Positions 17,001 through 21,346 of a DNA stretch of 21,346 bases are shown here, in pieces. The DNA comes from Pseudomonadota bacterium (GTDB lineage Bacteria > Myxococcota_A > Polyangia > Haliangiales > Haliangiaceae): contig JAEYYY010000018.1 in assembly GCA_023430775.1 (NCBI GenBank), positions 1 to 21,346 on the forward strand, read 5' to 3'. The notes under the pieces were generated by a model. That model was not told the origin of the DNA. It saw only the letters and a list, made by a program, of their open reading frames with translations, and made no database searches. Both the position numbers and the translations under genes were made by a program. The stretch's first letter is position 1; every line of letters starts with the position of its first letter.

Positions 17001-17617
17001 TCCCACTGGTCGAGCGCCGGCTGGTAATCGGCGATCGGCGTGGGCTGCGGGTTGTTGGGATCCGGCGGACCGAGCTTGTCGAGCTCGGCCATCCTCGCTT
17101 CGACCTCGTCGTCGGCGCGATCGAGATAGAGATCGGCGAGCCGGAACCGCGCGTCCGGCGTGAACTGCTCGTGGTTCGGGTGATCGGCGAGGAACTTCTC
17201 GAGCTTGACGATGGTGTCGCTGTGAAGCTTGCCCTTCGCCGCCTCGGCCTTCGCGATGTTGTCGGCGTAGCGCTTGCTCAGATCGGCGGTGCGCGTATCG
17301 AACTCGCGCTGCGCGATCTGGCGCATCCGGCTGTCGTGCTCGGTCGCCGCCTTGACGAAGCGGTCGTACTCCGCCTCGGTCTCCTTCAGCTCAGCGAGCT
17401 CTTTCTCGTTGAGCACGAGCGGCGGCTTGATCTGGACGACCGGTCGCGGCTGCGGCGGGCCCGGCTGCTGGTTGCCGAGGCCCGGACCATTCGGCGGGTC
17501 CTGCACCGGCACGGGATCCGCGGGCGGCGTGGAGCCCGGCTGCGCCGAGACCGTGCCCGCGAGAAACCCGGCGAGCGTGATCGCGGCGACCGAGTTGCGC
17601 ATGCGTGGACGACTCAT
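14024..17617 (-). CDS. Large exported TPR-repeat protein (GltD/AgnA-like position)
   Basis: 1197 aa. Signal peptide MSRPRMRNSVAAITLAGFLAGTVSA, then a Pro-rich stretch (~26-62), a charged helical segment (~70-140), and TPR/Sel1-like helical repeats to near the end, e.g. AEALYKLAWSYYKRDRMPES, YEFTYNQAEALYWSERYPEA, ALYNAAVSYRLADKPKTAI and ALYNAALASELNRDFKKAI. No catalytic motif is seen; it looks like a periplasmic protein-protein scaffold. In M. xanthus the gene before gltE encodes the large periplasmic GltD (AgnA), and this protein sits in that place; I infer correspondence from position and repeat type only. The frame stays open upstream to 17932, but the ATG at 17617 fits the signal peptide, has GGGAG seven bases upstream, and overlaps the previous stop as ATGA. 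Confidence 0.85.
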   Translation of the reverse strand: MSRPRMRNSVAAITLAGFLAGTVSAQPGSTPPADPVPVQDPPNGPGLGNQQPGPPQPRPVVQIKPPLVLNEKELAELKETEAEYDRFVKAATEHDSRMRQIAQREFDTRTADLSKRYADNIAKAEAAKGKLHSDTIVKLEKFLADHPNHEQFTPDARFRLADLYLDRADDEVEARMAELDKLGPPDPNNPQPTPIADYQPALDQWEKILTEFPNYRQTPSTLYLLAYYGKTKDERKSLQVFLALACANKYKWNGTPPPVPTRAEALKRVEAKTLRDPYSDCQAYPNSDVELIRHAWVRGVADYHFTVPGEVDDGIAAYLKVAEGGKESKLYAEALYKLAWSYYKRDRMPESIKRFDESVKLYDSIVAQGGTPALELRDESIQYISVAFTDPWEGETDTNPVRAMDRARAFYKGRENEPHVRDVWVAMGKAFADLQAWDQAVDAYRVAIGPPWELHPKNPLVHQEIVNVFELKGDKFAADNAAAELAIRYQCPNTAWCQANEKDREAMENQRRIAERALYAAARNTHSAATQMRKDYELAKSKDPQAKNDYLAMYNKAVELYRAFIATYPESDYVYEFTYNQAEALYWSERYPEAIVAYTWIRDHRDIGTTFYIDAARSIVLSYEAEAAKLVAEGKLAALKIPTGAELKATPQPWTAQPIPDVYRKLQAEYDNFQNIVNDPAAAPQQGTNAALISLAYFHIDDAIARFTKVMDKFCNMPQAAKAKDGILAIYEAQNNFDAIQRTNEKFIAAKCGDKGTIDAAIAQNRSLNFSRANALFAEKKFGAAAEAFYRFYKTAPPNDADLPVALYNAAVSYRLADKPKTAIALFKEFADNKAKNFRDSPYYLDAIRLQAASYQSALDYDNAVRTYLELYAVAKKAKAAGIKPPPPIGNEKPRTLDEISKDALYNAALASELNRDFKKAIELYTQYQGVEKERRALDRALWSVVNIYRQSGDVNAMEETGQKWRARYGLDKGTDAAGKPYDNAENYVQTFYDSSQLRKKKNQTSLARTAGQETMKAWVKVGSPPGGKAAAMAAEWELTFAEEQYTNKWEPYAIKTAAKTLQEQETIGKKLEAEKDKVYNMYAALLKYQVAEYTMAAYVRGGNIQYEYGQKLADAPLPKPLESKPDLAATYQAKLDANVQKYRDAAKAEWLKVVDAAKKGGISNKWSRAAMESLGREFPSEFQALRQEIIQGTEAP
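14032..14036 (-). promoter_or_regulatory. Ribosome binding site of the GltE-like gene
   Basis: GGAGG on the minus strand, four bases before the GTG at 14027 and inside the end of the upstream gene. It supports the GTG start over much longer or shorter alternatives. Confidence 0.65.
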
Positions 17618-20046
17618 GGCTTGGCTCCCGTGGCCGGAGCTTTCGGCTGCGTGCCTGGCTTGGTCTCGTTGTCCGGACGCACCGTCGGCGCGGCGGGTTG
17701 CTTCGGGTCGCTGCTGCCCGGGCTGACGCGCGTGTCGGTGCCGCCCTTGTCGGGGCTGGTTGCCGGCGGCTTCGCCTCGTCGGGCTTGGTGCTGACCGGT
17801 GCCGGCCGCGCCGGCGACGTGGTGGTCTGCTCGATGATCCCGCGGAACTCGTCGCGCAGCTGCTTGAGATCGCGCTGGCGCGACAGGTTGAGCCGCTTGA
17901 GATCGTCGTCGTTGTCTTCCTTGCGCGACCACGCGACGTCGACGTTGCCGACATCGGTGCGGATCACGATGTCGTAGAACTTCGCCTTGACGTCCTTGAA
18001 GCTGGCGCCGAGTGCGGTGCCGCCGATCGTGCGGGCCTCGGTCTCGTGCTCGGCGAGCTCGGTGCGCATCGCGGCGATGGTCTGCCGCTCGGTCACGATC
18101 TGCGCCTTCAGCTGATCCATGCCCTGACCGATCGCCTGATCGATGCGGCTCTCGATCTGCGACAGGTTGCGCGATACCGCGGTGGCGCGGTTGTACAGCG
18201 CGTTGCCCGACCGGCCATCGAGCTCGGCGAGCAACGCCTTGCGAGCGTCGCGCGCCTTGGCCACTTCCTCGTCGCCGACCGGCGCGAGATCGCGGCCGAG
18301 CTGGAGCTCGCGCTGGATATCGGCGAGCTCGGCCTCGATCGCCGCCGATTCTCGCGCGGTCTCGTCGAGCCCGGTCATGATGGTGGTCCGTTGATCCTGC
18401 GGCAACGGCTCCTTGCCGGTGGCCTTCGGATCGTTGGCGAACTTGCGCAGCGCGACCGCCACGGCCTGCGTCGAATCGACGATGCCGGACACATCGGCGG
18501 CCGACGCATCGAGCTTGTCGTACTCGGCGCGGGTGGCCGACACGCGATCGGTGGCGAGCTGCTCGACTCCGCCCTGCGCGAAGTAGGTCTGCGAGCGCTG
18601 GCGGATGCCGGGATCGTTCAGCAGATCGACGCGGATCTTGATCAGGTCGTCCTGGATCGCACCGATGCGCGAGCGCCGGTTCTGCAGCGCCGGATACACC
18701 GCGCTCTTGTCACCGGCGGCGAGCACACCCTCGAGCCGCGACAGCACCGCCTCGGCCTGGATGATGTTGGTCTCGACCTCGCGGAGATCGACCGCGACGT
18801 TGACGATGCGCCGGACCTCGGGCTCCTCGCGCAGGTACTGGGCGGCGGCCTCCGGAATCGGCGCGGTGGTCGAGAACGCACGCGCGTCGCGACCGGCCAG
18901 CTGCGCCAGGTACTGCCCCGGATCGCTGCTCTCCGCCATCTCGGTCAGCGCGACGTACGACGGCAAGTACATGTCGTGGGTGTCGGTGAACACCACCTCG
19001 GCCTTGTCGTACTCGGTGTTCGGATCGGTGTCCTTCGTCGTCGCGTCGATGGTGCCGGTGATCTTCGCCTGGCGGATCATCTGCGCCTTGCGGATGCGCA
19101 GGTTGCCCTCGAGGATCCGCACCGTCGGCGTCTTGGTGGACGTCGGCTCGGAGAGCGAGAGCAGCTCGAGCGCGCGCAGCGCCTTGTCGTACTGCTTGCC
19201 CTTGACGTAGACCCACGCGACCTCGTACAGCGCGTCGGGGAACAGATCGCTGCGGCGATCGATCTCGAGGTAGCTGTCGATCGATTTCGATCCCTGATCT
19301 CGCTCGTAATGGAGGCGACCGAGCGCCATGTGCGAGAGCTCTTGCACGCGGCGATCGTTGGGCGACTTCGGGCGGCGCGTGATGATGTCGTTGAACATCT
19401 CGGTGGCGCGCGCGAGATCCTTCTTCGCGACGTACACCGTGGCGCTGTAGTAGACGGCCTGGAGCTCGTGCTCCGAGCCCTTCGGCACGTCGTTGAAGTA
19501 CGCCAGCGCTTCGTCGTACTTGCCCTCGAAGAAGGCGTACTTGCCGCGCACGTACGGCACCTGCGGCTTCCGGAGGCCGGGCGACAGCTGATCGAGCGCC
19601 TGGATCGTGGGGGCGACGTTGCTGGTATCGCGCTGCGCGATCGCGATCTCGACGAGGCGAAGCAGCGACGGCTGGTAGTACCGGCTCGACGTGTTCGCTC
19701 CGTTCGTGATCTGCTCGTAGTAGCTGCGCGCGGCGCCGCGATCGCCCTTCTGGTACAGCGACTCGGCGAGATAGAACGTCGCCGTCTCCTGGTCCTGACC
19801 TGGCTTCTGCGCCAGATCGAACAGCATCAGCGCGGCCTGATCGTAATCGCCGAGCGAGTACGCGACCTCGGCATCGATGAGACGCCGCTGGCCTTGCGCG
19901 GTCGTGACCTGGTTCGGCTGCGGCAAGTCCGCGCCGATCTGGAGCGCTTCACGCTCGTACGCTGCGACGCGACTCTCGGAGTCAGCACCTGCCGAGAGCG
20001 GCAGACTGACCACGAGCGCGAGCAGCAATCGCGATAGTCGGCGCAT
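17614..20046 (-). CDS. Exported TPR plus coiled-coil protein of the glt-like operon
   Basis: 810 aa. Signal peptide MRRLSRLLLALVVSLPLSAGA. Residues ~30-330 are TPR-like repeats (AEVAYSLGDYDQAALMLFDL, FYLAESLYQKGDRGAARSYY, GKYAFFEGKYDEALAYFNDV, YEVAWVYVKGKQYDKALRAL). Residues ~420-700 are long charged helices, probably coiled coil (e.g. ESAAIEAELADIQRELQLGR, KAQIVTERQTIAAMRTELAE). A short conserved-looking segment around 715-760 (KAKFYDIVIRTDVGNVDVAW) is followed by a ~50-residue Pro/Thr/Lys-rich tail. No membrane span or lipobox is seen, so the protein should be periplasmic. The start is three bases after the preceding stop with GGGAAG close upstream. I do not assign a gltX name; the likely role is scaffolding or spanning the periplasm alongside the next protein. 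Confidence 0.85.
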   Translation of the reverse strand: MRRLSRLLLALVVSLPLSAGADSESRVAAYEREALQIGADLPQPNQVTTAQGQRRLIDAEVAYSLGDYDQAALMLFDLAQKPGQDQETATFYLAESLYQKGDRGAARSYYEQITNGANTSSRYYQPSLLRLVEIAIAQRDTSNVAPTIQALDQLSPGLRKPQVPYVRGKYAFFEGKYDEALAYFNDVPKGSEHELQAVYYSATVYVAKKDLARATEMFNDIITRRPKSPNDRRVQELSHMALGRLHYERDQGSKSIDSYLEIDRRSDLFPDALYEVAWVYVKGKQYDKALRALELLSLSEPTSTKTPTVRILEGNLRIRKAQMIRQAKITGTIDATTKDTDPNTEYDKAEVVFTDTHDMYLPSYVALTEMAESSDPGQYLAQLAGRDARAFSTTAPIPEAAAQYLREEPEVRRIVNVAVDLREVETNIIQAEAVLSRLEGVLAAGDKSAVYPALQNRRSRIGAIQDDLIKIRVDLLNDPGIRQRSQTYFAQGGVEQLATDRVSATRAEYDKLDASAADVSGIVDSTQAVAVALRKFANDPKATGKEPLPQDQRTTIMTGLDETARESAAIEAELADIQRELQLGRDLAPVGDEEVAKARDARKALLAELDGRSGNALYNRATAVSRNLSQIESRIDQAIGQGMDQLKAQIVTERQTIAAMRTELAEHETEARTIGGTALGASFKDVKAKFYDIVIRTDVGNVDVAWSRKEDNDDDLKRLNLSRQRDLKQLRDEFRGIIEQTTTSPARPAPVSTKPDEAKPPATSPDKGGTDTRVSPGSSDPKQPAAPTVRPDNETKPGTQPKAPATGAKP
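17625..17629 (-). promoter_or_regulatory. Ribosome binding site of the 1197-aa TPR gene
   Basis: GGGAG on the minus strand, seven bases before the ATG at 17617; with the signal peptide it fixes the start against an open upstream extension to 17932. Confidence 0.55.
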
Positions 20047-20049
20047 GAA

Positions 20050-20817
20050 TCACTTCCCGGGTGCGGGGGCGGGGGCTGCAGCAGGAGTGGTGGCCGCGGG
20101 CGTGGGCGCCGCCGGATCTGCCGGCTTCTCCGGCGTCACCTGCGTGACCTTGCATTCGACGGCGGCTCGCTTCTCGAGCGGCGTCGTCGGGCCGCCCTTC
20201 TCGAACCCCTTGCAGTCGATCTTCGCGATCTTGCCTTCACCGGCGGTGAACGACTGGCCGCCCTTCGCGTTGAAAGTGTACTTGGTGAGGTACTCGAACA
20301 CGCCGTAGCCGTGGCCGCGGTAGGTCGCCGCGATCGCGAGGTTGTGGTTACCGGGCGAGATCGGACCGGCGAAGATGTCGAACGACTTGGTCTTGTAGAG
20401 GCTCTCGGCCGTCTCGTCGGTGCGCACGAACACCTGCGTGCCGTCGAGCGTGTAGATCAGCTTGGTCAGCCGGAACGAGCTGCCCATCTCGTTGGCGTGC
20501 GCGATCACCGTCTGCGCGCCGACACCACCGCCGAGCACCTGCTCCTTGAGCATCTGGACGCGGGCCTTGAGCTGCCAGGCGCGCTCCTTGAGCGCTTGCG
20601 TCCGCTGCTCGAGGCGGCGCATCCGCACCGACGTGGGCATGTTCTCCGGCGGGACATCACCGGGGCCCGGTGCGGGCGACGACTGCGGGGCCGGTGCGGG
20701 CTCCGACGCGACGGGCGTCGAGGGCGTTGGCGCGGGTGTCGGGGCCGGCGTCGGCTGCGGCTGCGCGAACGCGGTGGAGGAGAACAGCGACATCAGCAGA
20801 ACAGTCGAAGCACGCAT
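20050..20817 (-). CDS. Exported Pro-rich / coiled-coil protein of unknown family, first gene of the glt-like operon
   Basis: 255 aa. Signal peptide MRASTVLLMSLFSSTAFA, then a low-complexity Pro/Thr/Ala segment (~19-65), a short coiled coil (RMRRLEQRTQALKERAWQLK), a conserved-looking globular part (~110-215: YTLDGTQVFVRTDE, GPISPGNHNLAIAATYRGHG, YGVFEYLTKYTF), and a Pro/Ala tail. The globular part, with an ISPGNHNL turn after a DGTQVFV strand, resembles PEGA-like surface domains. The Pro/Ala-rich ends may explain why I recall relatives mislabelled as dihydrolipoamide acetyltransferase; no lipoyl or catalytic motif is present. The ATG at 20817 is chosen over an upstream in-frame ATG (20946) because it starts the signal peptide and has GGAGA five bases upstream. 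It is the promoter-proximal gene and lies three bases from the next one. Confidence 0.82.
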   Translation of the reverse strand: MRASTVLLMSLFSSTAFAQPQPTPAPTPAPTPSTPVASEPAPAPQSSPAPGPGDVPPENMPTSVRMRRLEQRTQALKERAWQLKARVQMLKEQVLGGGVGAQTVIAHANEMGSSFRLTKLIYTLDGTQVFVRTDETAESLYKTKSFDIFAGPISPGNHNLAIAATYRGHGYGVFEYLTKYTFNAKGGQSFTAGEGKIAKIDCKGFEKGGPTTPLEKRAAVECKVTQVTPEKPADPAAPTPAATTPAAAPAPAPGK

Positions 20818-20822
20818 TGGTA

Positions 20823-20827
20823 TCTCC
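20823..20827 (-). promoter_or_regulatory. Ribosome binding site of the first glt-like operon gene
   Basis: GGAGA on the minus strand, five bases before the ATG at 20817; it decides against the ATG at 20946, which lies inside the predicted promoter. Confidence 0.6.
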
Positions 20828-20860
20828 AGCTCATGCCGATCGGGATGTGCCAACCGGCCC

Positions 20861-20905
20861 CTTTTTCGTTCAGCGCGAAACGCTCGCGTCCGCGCTTTTT
20901 CCGTT
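20861..20905 (-). other. Leader hairpin flanked by AACG(G)AAAAAG direct repeats
   Basis: In the predicted untranslated leader, minus strand, AGCGCG and CGCGCT (20872-20877 with 20891-20896) pair around a smaller ACGC/GCGT stem. AACGGAAAAAG (20895-20905) and AACGAAAAAG (20861-20870) flank it as direct repeats. Read on the plus strand, the hairpin is followed by a T-run like an intrinsic terminator, but no plus-strand gene precedes it. The role is unknown. Confidence 0.35.
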
Positions 20906-20910
20906 AGGAA

Positions 20911-20946
20911 TGGCTCGGTTGTAACACCTGGCCCAGGCGGTCTCAA
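20911..20946 (-). promoter_or_regulatory. Predicted sigma70-type promoter of the glt-like operon
   Basis: Minus strand: -35 TTGAGA (20941-20946), exactly 17 bases of spacer, -10 TACAAC (20918-20923), predicting transcription from near 20911 and a leader of ~95 bases. The match is 5/6 and 4/6 to consensus. The spacer contains the dyad CCTGGCCCAGG (20927-20937), a possible operator. It lies between the obg stop and the first operon gene. Confidence 0.45.
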
Positions 20947-20972
20947 GCTGGCGACTTAACGAGTTTTCGATC

Positions 20973-21346
20973 TCACGCCCGCCGTACGTGGACCCACAAG
21001 GCCTCGAGCACGGCATCGATTCCTTCGCGGGTCGCGGCAGACATCGTGAGCAATTCCACGCCGGCGTCCGCGAACGCCTTCCGGTGCTCCGCGATGGCCG
21101 CTTCCTCGGTGGCATCGGACTTGTTCAACACCACGACTTGAGGCGTATTTGCCAGCTCCGGGGCATACCGCCCCAGCTCGGCATTGATCACCTGGTAATC
21201 GCGCAGGGGGCTCCGCTCCGGACCGGTCGTGAATGTCGCTTCGACGATGTGGAGCAGGACCCGGCAACGTTCGACGTGGCGCAGGAACTGGTGGCCGAGC
21301 CCGGCCCCCTCGGCCGCGCCCTCGATCAGGCCGGGGATGTCGGCGA
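20973..21346 (-). CDS. obgE: Obg/CgtA family GTPase, C-terminal part (5' end beyond window)
   Basis: The last 123 codons of Obg, entering from the right edge. Visible motifs: G3 and following Obg signature ADIPGLIEGAAEGAGLGHQF, then LRHVERCRVLLHIV; G4 NKSD; G5 MSAATREGID. The gene ends at TGA 20973, soon after the G domain, with no C-terminal OCT extension, as is normal outside Firmicutes. Obg is an essential GTPase linked to 50S ribosome assembly and stress signalling. Most members have NKxD with Ile or Met at x; Ser here keeps the motif. It is separated from the glt-like operon by 155 bases containing a promoter, so I treat it as a different transcription unit. Confidence 0.95.
   Translation of the reverse strand, partial: ADIPGLIEGAAEGAGLGHQFLRHVERCRVLLHIVEATFTTGPERSPLRDYQVINAELGRYAPELANTPQVVVLNKSDATEEAAIAEHRKAFADAGVELLTMSAATREGIDAVLEALWVHVRRA

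Noticed and set aside
17618..17932. N-terminal extension of the 1197-aa TPR protein by 105 codons
   Set aside because: It lies wholly inside the upstream gene; a signal peptide, ribosome site and ATGA overlap place the start at 17617.
17605..20037. 810-codon plus-strand open frame exactly opposite the 810-aa TPR gene, and other long plus-strand frames (182-1216, 2102-3466, 4259-5716, 7681-9420, 10881-12287, 16040-17977)
   Set aside because: Arg/Ala/Gly/Asp-rich or low-complexity products with no domains, mirrored on clear minus-strand genes; an effect of GC-rich codon use.
20871..20900. Plus-strand intrinsic terminator
   Set aside because: Hairpin plus T-run is present, but no plus-strand gene leads into it; listed only as a leader hairpin.

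Overview
The window looks like chromosome of a GC-rich predatory or gliding bacterium of the Myxococcota (formerly Deltaproteobacteria), possibly a Polyangia/Haliangiales-type lineage. I infer this from GC-saturated codon use, a Ser/Thr kinase fused to TPR repeats, large Cys-rich FG-GAP lipoproteins, and above all a gene run resembling the Myxococcus xanthus Glt gliding-motility core. Every gene I can support is on the minus strand, so transcription runs from high to low coordinates. No tRNA, rRNA, CRISPR array, insertion sequence or transposase gene is visible, and no gene-free stretch exceeds about 155 bases.

Right end (20973-21346): the C-terminal part of the Obg/CgtA GTPase. The 155-base gap below it holds a plausible sigma70-type promoter and a leader with a hairpin.

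Centre-right (20817 down to 9499): one tightly packed probable operon of eight genes. In order they are: a secreted Pro-rich/coiled-coil protein of unknown family; two large exported TPR/helical-repeat proteins (810 and 1197 aa); a TPR lipoprotein like GltE/AglT; two small exported two-cysteine proteins that are paralogues of each other; and two inner-membrane proteins that are also paralogues, each with an N-terminal FHA-like domain, one membrane span, a long periplasmic linker and an AgmX/PglI (TonB-like) C-terminal domain, as in GltG/PglI. Several stop and start codons overlap (ATGA, GTGA). Together these would make a trans-envelope assembly: cytoplasmic FHA-like heads, periplasm-spanning linkers, periplasmic TPR scaffolds and an outer-membrane lipoprotein. 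The tandem duplication of both the GltF-position gene and the GltG-type gene is the most unusual feature here. The Glt/Agl motor genes (aglQRS), gltH, gltI and gltJ are not in the window.

Centre-left (9498 down to 5964): a short REP-like repeat with two hairpins, an exported alpha/beta hydrolase, and a 778-aa FG-GAP/CARDB lipoprotein ending in a strong hairpin.

Left (5963 down to 1): a small protein with three HPTH repeats, a coiled coil and a highly basic tail; a transmembrane Ser/Thr kinase with a very long activation segment and an extracytoplasmic TPR half; and a >1030-aa lipoprotein with Ig-like, FN3-like and FG-GAP repeats that runs off the left edge. Function assignments rest on motifs and architecture read by eye; no database search was possible.
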